Shown here: piece after piece, positions 54,001 to 60,826 of the stretch
Numbering within the stretch: position 1 is the first letter of the stretch
Layout: each line of letters opens with the position of its first letter
Assembly (NCBI RefSeq): GCF_016238445.1
Contig: NZ_JABANU010000006.1
Coordinates: 36,144-100,143 of the forward strand
From: Staphylococcus canis
GTDB taxonomy: Bacteria > Bacillota > Bacilli > Staphylococcales > Staphylococcaceae
Direction of reading: 5' to 3'
Length of the DNA: 64,000 nucleotides
Translations under genes and position numbers: made by a program
The notes under the pieces: model-generated
Told to the model about the DNA's origin: nothing
The model's database searches: none
What the model saw: the letters and a program-made list of their open reading frames with translations, nothing else

Positions 54001-55082
54001 GTAGTTTGAATGATGAACATCATGCGATTGATGCATACTTAAATGGCGTCGTTTATCGAGGAGCACAAGTTGCATATAAAGATGTGGACTTTTTCGATTT
54101 TAATTTCAGATGGGAAAAGGTTAAAGAGAAATGGAAACAAATGGGCGAATTTAATCGTAAAAACAAATTGAAAAATCTATTCTTTATTAATGCGTTAAGA
54201 AAAATTGACTTGTCAAAAGGAGAACCACTGATCTCTAAAGTAGAGATGGATTTAGATCGTTTTAAGGTTAATATTTCTAAAAAGCGCGCAAATATCTCTC
54301 AACATTTTTACAAACAAACAGCGTACTCACCGAAAACAAATACACCTAAATACGAATCAAATAAAACAGATGTTGCAGTTTATACCGAGATGAACCGTTA
54401 TCGTACACATCTTCTAGCGGTAAGAACAATTGATAAAAAAGGTAAAAGTAAAGTGAACTATTACGCAATTGATGAATATATGTTTGAACATTATAAACAT
54501 CAAAATCATGATATGAAAGCTCTTGCACTTCATCTAGCTCATAGAGAAATTAGTGAAGAAATATTAGATGCACAAATTGTTTATACCTTATACAAAGGTG
54601 ATTTGCTTATGTTAAATGGCCATCCATGTTATCTCGTATCTAGTGGAGAAGTCATTAATGCTAAGCAATTTAAGCTCTCTCTTGATGAACAACGTGCGCT
54701 TAAAAAAGCTTTAAATAAAAAAGACACACCAACTGAAGTACTTATTGAACAATATGCTAATTTAGCTGAAAAAGCGATAGAAGCGTATGCAGAATATTTG
54801 AATACGAAGTCTAATCAAGATAAAGCACAAAAGGTTAGAGACTTATTCATTAATACTACTCAAACGCATCAAGACTTTGTAGATTGTGTTGAAGAGTTAT
54901 TTAAAGCGACTAAAGCCTCAGCCGTGCGATCAGAAAAAATCGGAAGTCGAAAAATTGTTGGTAAAAAAGCTTTCACTGAAAAGAAATCAAATATGAAAGT
55001 TGCTTATACGTCAATTACCGGCCTTAAAACAACACGCCCAAAATCACTGTTCAAACTTGCGGAGTCGAACAATGAGCTTTAG
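51072..55082 (+). CDS. cas9: CRISPR-associated endonuclease Cas9 (type II-A)
   Basis: Cas9 with crRNA and tracrRNA cuts matching DNA. The 1336-residue protein has RuvC-I with Asp11 (LSLDIGTGSVGYA), an arginine-rich bridge helix near residues 50-75 (ARGARRRNNRRIKRLG), a long REC lobe, RuvC-II with Glu764 (IIIEFATEDG), an HNH domain with Asp852, His853 and Asn876 (YEIDHIIPRS), RuvC-III with His984 and Asp987 (EHHAIDAYLNG) and a C-terminal PAM-interacting region. All expected catalytic residues are present. Its length is like SpCas9 and unlike the 1053-residue S. aureus enzyme. GGAGGT precedes the ATG. The PAM cannot be read from sequence. Confidence 0.97.
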   Translation: MVQKPYILSLDIGTGSVGYACMDLNFNVLNYFNKDALGVYLFDGAETAETRRLARGARRRNNRRIKRLGLLQEVLAPLVRNPNFYQFERQHQWKNDNTDFKHKSLSEVLTYLGYNSKAYPTIYHLQAALLNEKRQFDPELIYLALYHLVKYRGHFLFERLDMNDISGGESFDDFIELVHLYEVENQRTLDLDRETIEEIYNILLRNDLTKSDRVNQVKKKAKILDQFAKMVLGLKFSEYKLFDNADNMEALKEINQSHTLDSEYEENLSEALTQSQIELIQLANKIYSTIVLKEILKGHDSIAIAKVAAYEKFKHELKTVKDLVYQADATKAAFKSIFVSSKSALKAYEAYPDNKNFKALCTFDQYRIKPKDKYKSLLTELKKYIPEDHELYNELNQETLLKVLNTTDNASIPMQNNLYEAEKILRNQQVFHSDITDEMIDKVLELIRFRIPYYVGPLVKNKDQAKFGWMVKNENESVKPWNFETVVNRSESATEFIRRMTSKCTYLINEDVLPKHSLLYQEMEVLNELNNVQIRTQSEPKNRKYRMTPKVKQFAFDHIFTQTKTVSHRHFIDKMLNSNYREYFMKNGDVLSVYGTQDEKKFTSKLSSYIDMKKIFGSVEDKRAEIEQIILWITLFEDKNILVKKLKENYPDLTEKQINQLKKLNYSGWGRLSEKLLTHEHQGHSVIELLRQTDKNFMEIITDDTYDFESFIQAENQIPTQQIRYQDIADLATSPALKKGIWSTIKLVRELTSIFGEPEKIIIEFATEDGEKGKRQKTRKQSWEQNIKDKKLKSIEEYQHIIQVANGLTNEQLREDSLWLYLSQNGKCMYSGKKIDLDLLLSKSGDKYYEIDHIIPRSYIKDDSIDNKVLVLKEMNQTKGDLVPLQFISNPDYLIQFWKRLNASGLISQLKLNRLMKKEFTEMDKEGFIQRQLVETRQISVHVRDFLNEEYPNTKVIPMKAKIVSEFRKKYDIPKIRSLNDEHHAIDAYLNGVVYRGAQVAYKDVDFFDFNFRWEKVKEKWKQMGEFNRKNKLKNLFFINALRKIDLSKGEPLISKVEMDLDRFKVNISKKRANISQHFYKQTAYSPKTNTPKYESNKTDVAVYTEMNRYRTHLLAVRTIDKKGKSKVNYYAIDEYMFEHYKHQNHDMKALALHLAHREISEEILDAQIVYTLYKGDLLMLNGHPCYLVSSGEVINAKQFKLSLDEQRALKKALNKKDTPTEVLIEQYANLAEKAIEAYAEYLNTKSNQDKAQKVRDLFINTTQTHQDFVDCVEELFKATKASAVRSEKIGSRKIVGKKAFTEKKSNMKVAYTSITGLKTTRPKSLFKLAESNNEL

Positions 55083-55947
55083 AACGATAATGATTACAAA
55101 AGAATCTAAATTGTCGCTACGCCGTAATCACATGATTGTGAAAGGCGAACAAATGAGTCAAGTTCCGTTAAATGAAATGTTATGTCTTGTCATTGAGCAC
55201 CCTAATGTCTCAATGACGGGACATTTAATCAATGCGCTGAGTGATAATAAAATAATTACGTTGTTGTGTAATCAAAAACATTTGCCTCATTCTTTTTTAT
55301 TACCAGTATATGGTCATCACAGACAAGCAAGACGAATTCAACAACAAATGAATTGGAAGAAAATTTATAAAGATACATTATGGCAAGAGATTACGAGAAT
55401 TAAAATTTTAAATCAGAAAAATGTGTTAGAAGCGGTAGGACATAAAGCTCAAGCTCAACAATTTTTAAACTATGCGAAAGACGTTACATTAGGAGATGCA
55501 ACTAATCGAGAAGGTCATGCAGCGAAAGTATATTTTAATCTTATATTAGAAGATGGCTTTCATAGAGGGTATGACAACGCTCAAAACGCTGCATTAGATT
55601 ATGGGTATCAAGTATTATTAGCGATTGTGTCCAGAACAATTGTGAGCAAAGGGTTCTTAACTGAAATTGGTATAAAACATGCGAATGAATTTAACGTATA
55701 CAATCTTGGATCAGATTTTATGGAGATATTAAGACCGTTAGTCGATTACACTGTATTAAAGCATGTCGAGTCAGAATTTGGAAAAGATGAAAAACGAGCA
55801 ATTTTAAATTTATTAAATCGAAAACTCAAAATTGGATCAAAGCGTTATTATCTCGTCAATGCGGTTGAAATCTACATTGACAGTTTACTGAAATACTTAT
55901 CAAATGGTGATATAGATACGATAAAAATACCCACTTGGACGTATTAA
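55072..55947 (+). CDS. cas1: CRISPR integrase Cas1
   Basis: Cas1 joins new spacers to the array with Cas2. The 291-residue protein has the metal ligands Glu147 (TNREGHAAKVYF), His203 (KHANEFNVYNLG) and Glu218 (SDFMEILRP). The ATG at 55072 gives SFRTIMITKESKLSLRRNHM, the type II-A N-terminus; the longer frame from 55000 lies inside cas9. It overlaps the cas9 end by 11 bases. Confidence 0.95.
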   Translation: MSFRTIMITKESKLSLRRNHMIVKGEQMSQVPLNEMLCLVIEHPNVSMTGHLINALSDNKIITLLCNQKHLPHSFLLPVYGHHRQARRIQQQMNWKKIYKDTLWQEITRIKILNQKNVLEAVGHKAQAQQFLNYAKDVTLGDATNREGHAAKVYFNLILEDGFHRGYDNAQNAALDYGYQVLLAIVSRTIVSKGFLTEIGIKHANEFNVYNLGSDFMEILRPLVDYTVLKHVESEFGKDEKRAILNLLNRKLKIGSKRYYLVNAVEIYIDSLLKYLSNGDIDTIKIPTWTY

Positions 55948-55961
55948 GGGAGTGTGAAGAG

Positions 55962-56279
55962 GTGAGATACTTGAGATTAATCATTATGTTTGATTTACCT
56001 GTTGAAACATCACTTGAAAAACGCGCGTACCGTAAATTTATTAAATTTTTAACAAATGAAGGATATGTGCGTATGCAGTTCTCTATTTATTGTAAACTCA
56101 TTTTTAATAGTATGACTTTGAAACATCAAGTTGATAAACTTAAAGACGCCGTACCATCAGATGGACTCGTACAAACCCTCGTGGTTACCGAAAATCAATT
56201 TTCCAATATGGAATACCTAGTAGGCGAAGCACCAGAAGGTCATGTCGGCCTTAACTCAGAAAGAATGATAGAGCTATGA
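55962..56279 (+). CDS. cas2: CRISPR adaptation protein Cas2
   Basis: Cas2 bridges two Cas1 dimers in the spacer integration complex. The 105-residue protein has the ferredoxin-like core with MRYLRLIIMFDLPVET at the N-terminus and RAYRKFIKFLTNEGY. The GTG at 55962, with AAGGGAG nine bases upstream, gives the usual type II-A start; an ATG at 55935 lies within the cas1 end. The stop overlaps the csn2 start (ATGA). Confidence 0.93.
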   Translation: MRYLRLIIMFDLPVETSLEKRAYRKFIKFLTNEGYVRMQFSIYCKLIFNSMTLKHQVDKLKDAVPSDGLVQTLVVTENQFSNMEYLVGEAPEGHVGLNSERMIEL

Positions 56280-57121
56280 AAATCGCAAGCGACGTTACAG
56301 AAGTACTTGATATAGAAGCGGTCAGCACAAACGTTATAACATTTGAAAGTTCGCAACATTGCGATACTTTTATTCAGAGTTTTTTGAATTACTTGAATAA
56401 AAAACCACCAATCGATCATCACTTTGCACATTTTATTACAGATAATTACGATACGATACCAATTCAACAGTTTAATCCAATCATCTTGAATTGTGGTGAT
56501 CGAGACTTACTTAAACAAAAGATAATTGAAGAATATGTGTATAAACAATTTGAACATCAAGTTTCAACAGATGCCAATGTTAATGCATTATATCAAAAAT
56601 TTGAACAAAGTTTACGCTTATTCAACTATGCATTAGGTATTCAAGACACTCATTACCAAATCGAAGTACAGGATACATCATTAAATCTAAAACGATTTTT
56701 AAAGTTATTTGGTTTAGAATTTCATCATAATTTAGAAGATTTAAGTGAAATTCAAAAACGTAAACTACTGATCGACGTTTCTATTAAAGATAAAAAAGAA
56801 AATGTCTTAATCATCTTATATCCAGAAGCATTTTTAGGACACAAAGATATTCAAACATTTATGAACTTACTTAAACAATATGAACTCACAACTATAGTTT
56901 TAACTAATCATCCTTCAATTATTATGAATGAACACAATGTGTTTTTATGTAAACGCAATAAACTATGCCATTCCATTCATGAAGTCAAAGAAGATATAGA
57001 AGTTCTAACCAATCAAAAAGTAAGTGATGAAGTAGTACGAATGGTTGCTTACGCTGAATTTATCGGGACAGAAATAGAAACATTCGCGCCTTATTTTCAG
57101 TTTATTAATCAATACGAATAA
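56276..57121 (+). CDS. csn2: Csn2-like adaptation protein, long variant
   Basis: Csn2 rings bind DNA ends and take part in spacer capture in type II-A systems. This 281-residue protein lies in the csn2 place after cas2, and its second half (KRKLLIDVSIKDKKENVLII, TTIVLTNHPSI) fits the ATPase-like core of Csn2. It is longer than the 219-220 residue streptococcal form and shorter than the 350-residue St form, so it may be another subfamily. The family call relies on position and overall shape; sequence motifs are weak. Confidence 0.75.
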   Translation: MKIASDVTEVLDIEAVSTNVITFESSQHCDTFIQSFLNYLNKKPPIDHHFAHFITDNYDTIPIQQFNPIILNCGDRDLLKQKIIEEYVYKQFEHQVSTDANVNALYQKFEQSLRLFNYALGIQDTHYQIEVQDTSLNLKRFLKLFGLEFHHNLEDLSEIQKRKLLIDVSIKDKKENVLIILYPEAFLGHKDIQTFMNLLKQYELTTIVLTNHPSIIMNEHNVFLCKRNKLCHSIHEVKEDIEVLTNQKVSDEVVRMVAYAEFIGTEIETFAPYFQFINQYE

Positions 57122-57160
57122 GCTATAATAAAATTACTATGTTGAAAAAAATTAAACGTT

Positions 57161-57198
57161 ACGATGAAACACTTCATCGTATAGATAACTATTTTTTT
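57161..57198 (+). terminator. Hairpin after csn2, possible terminator of the cas operon
   Basis: ACGATGAA at 57161-57168 and TTCATCGT at 57173-57180 form a perfect 8-bp stem with a 4-base loop. A second palindrome (ATAGATAACTAT) and a T7 tract at 57192-57198 follow. It could end the cas mRNA before the array. Confidence 0.5.
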
Positions 57199-57300
57199 GA
57201 AGTGCGTCGACTCAATTTATTCAAGATCATATAAAAAGTTTTACTTTTATTTCTATAAAAACGCTAAAACCTTAGATTCAAAGCGTTAATATACTCGAAT
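57197..57300 (+). ncRNA. tracrRNA-like degenerate element in the CRISPR leader
   Basis: The plus strand here resembles the tracrRNA gene (minus strand at 50886-51024) along its length: TTGAAG for TTGACA; AATTTATTCAAG for AATTATGTTAAG; ATATAAAAAGTTTTACTTT for ATAGAAGTTTTACTT; a matching CTA-AAAAAC stretch; TAAAAC; and AAAGCGTTAATATA for AAAGCGTAAATGTA. The anti-repeat part is 57238-57270. The bulge-side part of the anti-repeat is shortened and no terminator hairpin follows. It points into the array. Confidence 0.6.
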
Positions 57301-57307
57301 TTGCGGA

Positions 57308-57314
57308 ATTTGAG
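57308..57314 (+). promoter_or_regulatory. Leader-anchoring sequence ATTTGAG at the leader-repeat junction
   Basis: ATTTGAG directly touches the first repeat. This seven-base leader end is known to direct polarized spacer insertion in type II-A systems such as S. thermophilus. Confidence 0.75.
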
Positions 57315-57724
57315 GTTTTAGCACTATGTTTTTTTTAGAAGGAAGTAAAACTTCTTCATACTTACATAAATATAAATCTACGTTTTAGCACTATGTTTTT
57401 TTAGAAGGAAGTAAAACACTGACAAAGACAACATCGTGACACGTCTGTTTTAGCACTATGTTTTTTTAGAAGGAAGTAAAACATCGCGCGAGCAGAGTTC
57501 ACTACTGCGTTGGTTTTAGCACTATGTTTTTTTAGAAGGAAGTAAAACATCGCGCGAGCAGAGTTCACTACTGCGTTGGTTTTAGCACTATGTTTTTTTA
57601 GAAGGAAGTAAAACGGTACTAATGTCTCTTTTGTGTTATGAATGTTTTAGCACTATGTTTTTTTAGAAGGAAGTAAAACACACTAAAAGCGCAACAAGAC
57701 AAAACTCTAGTTTTAGCACTATGT
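57315..57724 (+). CRISPR. Type II-A CRISPR array, 6 spacers (5 distinct)
   Basis: Repeats start at 57315, 57382, 57447, 57513, 57579 and 57644, plus a 15-base partial copy at 57710. The repeat is 36 bases, beginning GTTTTAGCACTATG and ending GAAGGAAGTAAAAC; the first copy has eight instead of seven Ts and is 37 bases. Spacers are 30, 29, 30, 30, 29 and 30 bases. Spacers 3 (57483-57512) and 4 (57549-57578) are identical. The leader is on the left, next to csn2, and the right end is decayed, so the newest spacer is the first. Confidence 0.97.
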
Positions 57725-57755
57725 CATTTAGGTAGTTTGGCGATCGGCACTTAAA

Positions 57756-57790
57756 GTTTTTAAACTATGTTTTAAATATGAAATTATAAA
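57756..57790 (+). repeat. Degenerate CRISPR repeat beyond the array end
   Basis: The stretch beginning GTTTTTAAACTATGTTTT and ending ATTATAAAA resembles the array repeat at both ends and in the ACTATGTTTT core. With the partial repeat at 57710 it frames a 31-base spacer-like segment (57725-57755), which suggests an old, decayed repeat-spacer unit. Confidence 0.5.
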
Positions 57791-57829
57791 AAGAGTGGAA
57801 CCTTGCGTATAACGCTTGTCCCACTCTTG
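57791..57829 (-). terminator. Terminator of the flavin reductase gene
   Basis: AAGAGTGG at 57791 and CCACTCTT at 57821 form the outer stem, with GCGT/ACGC inside. Read on the minus strand it ends in TTTTTA. It also marks the right edge of the CRISPR region. Confidence 0.75.
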
Positions 57830-57835
57830 TTATAT

Positions 57836-58516
57836 TTAATCTTTATTGTCGAAGTTACGACCTTCTAGTCCAGCAAGTTCTTCTTTAGATGCTTTAGGTG
57901 CTTTCATTTCAAAGATTTCATCGACGACGGTATAGTCATAATAGCCTAGACGAGCAATTGGGCGGATGGATTTGATGTCTAGTTTGCCGTTGTCTAGAAT
58001 GACTTTATCATCAATATGAACTTGTGCGACGCGACCGATGACGATGTCGACTGTTGAGACGGGATCACCGGTTGGGATGCGTACAGTTTGAACGTATTCG
58101 CATTCGAAGTGTACGGGTGATTCTTTGACGCGATAGCCTGGTGCTTCGATACAAGCTTCTTTTGTAACACCGGCGAATTCGAATTCATCTTCTTCTGGTG
58201 GTAAGGCTTTTGAAGAGAGGTTAACCGCTTCTCTCAAATCATAAGTTGCCATGTTCCACACGAACCATCCTGTTTCTTCAGCGTTTTTCACTGTATCTTT
58301 ACGCTCGTGATCGCCGAGTACTGATTGATTGGCCGCAAACATGACCATTGGTGGATCCCATGTCAAGTTTTGGTATTGACTGTATGGTGCTAAGTTATCG
58401 TGACCGTCTTTCGATTGTGTAGAAATCCAGCCAATGGGTCTCGGTACGGTACTACTTTTAAATGGGTCATGAGGAAGACCATGACTTCTAACGCCTTGCT
58501 TTGGAGAATATTGCAT
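57836..58516 (-). CDS. Flavin reductase family protein (FMN-binding split barrel)
   Basis: This 226-residue protein has the flavin reductase-like domain: VPRPIGWISTQSKDGHDNLAPYSQYQ, where PRPIxWxST and NLAPYS line the FMN site, and PTGDPVSTVDIVIGRV. Such enzymes act as FMN-dependent oxidoreductases or supply reduced flavin. It follows the LLM gene on the same strand after 150 bases, a pairing that could provide reduced flavin to a monooxygenase, but the gap is wide. Its codon use seems a bit richer in G and C than its neighbours. Confidence 0.85.
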   Translation of the reverse strand: MQYSPKQGVRSHGLPHDPFKSSTVPRPIGWISTQSKDGHDNLAPYSQYQNLTWDPPMVMFAANQSVLGDHERKDTVKNAEETGWFVWNMATYDLREAVNLSSKALPPEEDEFEFAGVTKEACIEAPGYRVKESPVHFECEYVQTVRIPTGDPVSTVDIVIGRVAQVHIDDKVILDNGKLDIKSIRPIARLGYYDYTVVDEIFEMKAPKASKEELAGLEGRNFDNKD

Positions 58517-58666
58517 ATTGAAACACTCCTTTTATGTTATCTTATTATCAAAATATAACGATATCTTTTATTTGTCCAATATAAACTGATAATCAATTTA
58601 TAGTTTCGTTTTATTTATAAATGCAATATTCATAGATTCATTCACATCTATAAGTGTTGTGCTTGA

Positions 58667-59662
58667 TCATGAATGAGTTAAAGGTGCGATTAATTCAAGT
58701 GTCTTTTTGCGATTGGCTTCACCAAACACTTGAGGCAGAACTAAGATTTCATCCGCTTCAAAGTAGTCACTTAAGGCTTGTAATCGTTGTTGTACTGTTT
58801 CTGCATTGCCACTAATGACGCGTTTTTCATTTTGTGCGCGTTTTTCTTTTTCACGTTCCGACCATTGATGATGTTGAATGCTCTCTGGACTATCATAATG
58901 CTCAGGTTGCTTTAAATAATGTACACGTTGTAACCAATAATGCAAGCTGTTTTCAAGTTGCTGACGATAGGCATCATCTTGATGTGCAAGGACAAAGGTA
59001 GATACGATTAAATAAGGTGATTGATTAGGATGATGCTCTAAAAAAGTATTGCGATACAGCGTTGTAATTCTTTTTTTAGCTTGTGTTTTTTGACCTAGTG
59101 GTGCAAAAACAAAAATGGCACCTAAACGACCTGCACGTTTTGCGCTATTTTCACTGGATCCTAAAATTGCGATTTGAGGTTGCGTGGTTGTTTGTGGCAT
59201 CGCAACTAATGTTTTGAATCGATGAGGTGTTGTAGTATCATCATTGAAATACTTATATAAATCCTCAAGTTGTTGGTCAAATGATGGACCGTCTGTTTTC
59301 CCTTCATTTAATGCTTCATGAACAATGTGATAACTTTTGGAATGACCGAGTGCAATGTCTGTACGTCCAGGATGACGTGCTTCGAGCATTTTAAAAATTT
59401 CAGCCATTTTATAAGCACTGTAATGCGGTAACATAATGCCACCAGCACCCATGCGTATTTTTGACGTTTGTTCTAAAAGCATTGTGGCGAGTATTTCAGG
59501 TGCACTAGTAGCGACAGAAGATACTTTATGATGTTCAGCGAGCCAATAACGATAATAGCCTAATGATTCAGCGTATTGTGCAAGTTCAACCGTGTGACGC
59601 AGGGCATCGGTTGCGGTACGTCCTTCAAAAATTGGACTATAATCCAAAATGCTTAATCTCAT
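58667..59662 (-). CDS. LLM class flavin-dependent oxidoreductase (luciferase-like)
   Basis: This 331-residue protein has the bacterial luciferase-like TIM barrel: LSILDYSPIFEGRTATDAL, YYRYWLAEHHKVSSVATSAPEIL, IRMGAGGIMLPHYSAYKMAE and the flavin region LGSSENSAKRAGRLGAIFVF. The family is MsnO8-like; substrates are mostly unknown. It is divergent from the quinone oxidoreductase-like gene. AGGAAGAG precedes the ATG. Confidence 0.88.
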   Translation of the reverse strand: MRLSILDYSPIFEGRTATDALRHTVELAQYAESLGYYRYWLAEHHKVSSVATSAPEILATMLLEQTSKIRMGAGGIMLPHYSAYKMAEIFKMLEARHPGRTDIALGHSKSYHIVHEALNEGKTDGPSFDQQLEDLYKYFNDDTTTPHRFKTLVAMPQTTTQPQIAILGSSENSAKRAGRLGAIFVFAPLGQKTQAKKRITTLYRNTFLEHHPNQSPYLIVSTFVLAHQDDAYRQQLENSLHYWLQRVHYLKQPEHYDSPESIQHHQWSEREKEKRAQNEKRVISGNAETVQQRLQALSDYFEADEILVLPQVFGEANRKKTLELIAPLTHS

Positions 59663-59757
59663 AGGTCTCTTCCTTTCATATGTTATATTTTAATTATCAA
59701 GGAAAGTTCAAAGAATCTCGAGCACGATGCTTAAATAACATGAAAGAAGGGATTTAT

Positions 59758-60762
59758 ATGGAATCCATTATTGCCAAACAACCTTTCCAATTATCAGAAG
59801 GGAATTTATTTGAAAAGGTTACACGACCAGAACAAGAGGTTAAAGCACATGAAATAGGAATTCAAGTAGAAGCGTCAGGTGTGAATCCTATTGATGCGAA
59901 GACGCGTCAAACGCCTGTTACTGGCGAGGTACGAGTACTTGGTTATGAAGGTGCAGGTGTGGTTGATAAAGTAGGATCTAATGTGACACGTTTTAAAAAA
60001 GGCGATAAGGTCATGTTTGTAGGTGCACCGAAATGGGAGGGGTCGAATCAGACTTATCAAGTATTAGGTGAACATTATGTCACACATCTTCCTGAGCATT
60101 TATCGTTTGAAGAAGGTGCAACATTACCTCTAACAGCATTTACAGCATACGAAACATTATTTGATATTTTTGGAATTTCGAGAGATGCGAGTCAAAATTT
60201 AGGGCGCACGATATTGATTATTAATGGTGCAGGTGGTGTTGGTTCCATTGCGACACAAATTGCGAAAGCATATGGTCTAAATGTCATTACAACAGCATCT
60301 CGACAAGAAACGATAGCGTGGTCTCAGAAAATGGGCGCCGATACTGTTTTAAATCATCGTGAAGATTTAGAAGCGCAGTTTGAAGCACACAATTTACCGC
60401 AACCTGATTATATATTCTGTACATATGATACGGATCGTTATTATGAACCGATGATTCGTTTAGTGAAACCACGAGGGCATATTGCGACAATTGTTGTCTT
60501 TAAAGAAAATCAAGACCTCAATGCTTTAAAACAAAAAGCAATCACCTTTACACATGAGTCAATGTTTACACGTTTAACATATGAGTTCGAAACGGAATAT
60601 TATCAAAAATATTTAGATGATTTGGCTGAAAAGCTCAATGCTGGAGTGTATCAATCGACATTAACAGAAGTGCTACACGGATTAACACCTGAAAATGTTT
60701 ATAAAGGGCACCAAATGATGGAAGAACAATCACATATTGGCAAATTAGCAATTAAGTTTTAA
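59758..60762 (+). CDS. Zinc-type alcohol dehydrogenase-like / quinone oxidoreductase
   Basis: This 334-residue medium-chain dehydrogenase/reductase has the GroES-like N-terminal domain (VEASGVNPIDAKTRQTP, LGYEGAGVVDKVG) and an NADPH Rossmann motif NGAGGVGSIATQIA. It lacks the catalytic zinc ligands of true alcohol dehydrogenases, so it is more likely an NADPH:quinone or enone reductase of the ZADH/YhdH-like group. The ATG at 59758 follows GAAGGG; a longer frame from 59680 has no site. Confidence 0.88.
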   Translation: MESIIAKQPFQLSEGNLFEKVTRPEQEVKAHEIGIQVEASGVNPIDAKTRQTPVTGEVRVLGYEGAGVVDKVGSNVTRFKKGDKVMFVGAPKWEGSNQTYQVLGEHYVTHLPEHLSFEEGATLPLTAFTAYETLFDIFGISRDASQNLGRTILIINGAGGVGSIATQIAKAYGLNVITTASRQETIAWSQKMGADTVLNHREDLEAQFEAHNLPQPDYIFCTYDTDRYYEPMIRLVKPRGHIATIVVFKENQDLNALKQKAITFTHESMFTRLTYEFETEYYQKYLDDLAEKLNAGVYQSTLTEVLHGLTPENVYKGHQMMEEQSHIGKLAIKF

Positions 60763-60826
60763 GTTTACGGTTATAACATTCAAAATAGGGAAAAAAGAGA
60801 AAAACAAATACTGAGGTGTTCGGGAT

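Noticed and set aside
51072..55082. Assignment as S. aureus-type Cas9
   Set aside because: SaCas9 is about 1053 residues; this protein is 1336 residues with an SpCas9-like layout and is paired with csn2.
57197..57300. A second functional tracrRNA
   Set aside because: The bulge side of the anti-repeat is shortened, the -10 equivalent is weak and there is no terminator hairpin before the array, so a working tracrRNA is not supported; it was reported as a degenerate or repurposed copy.
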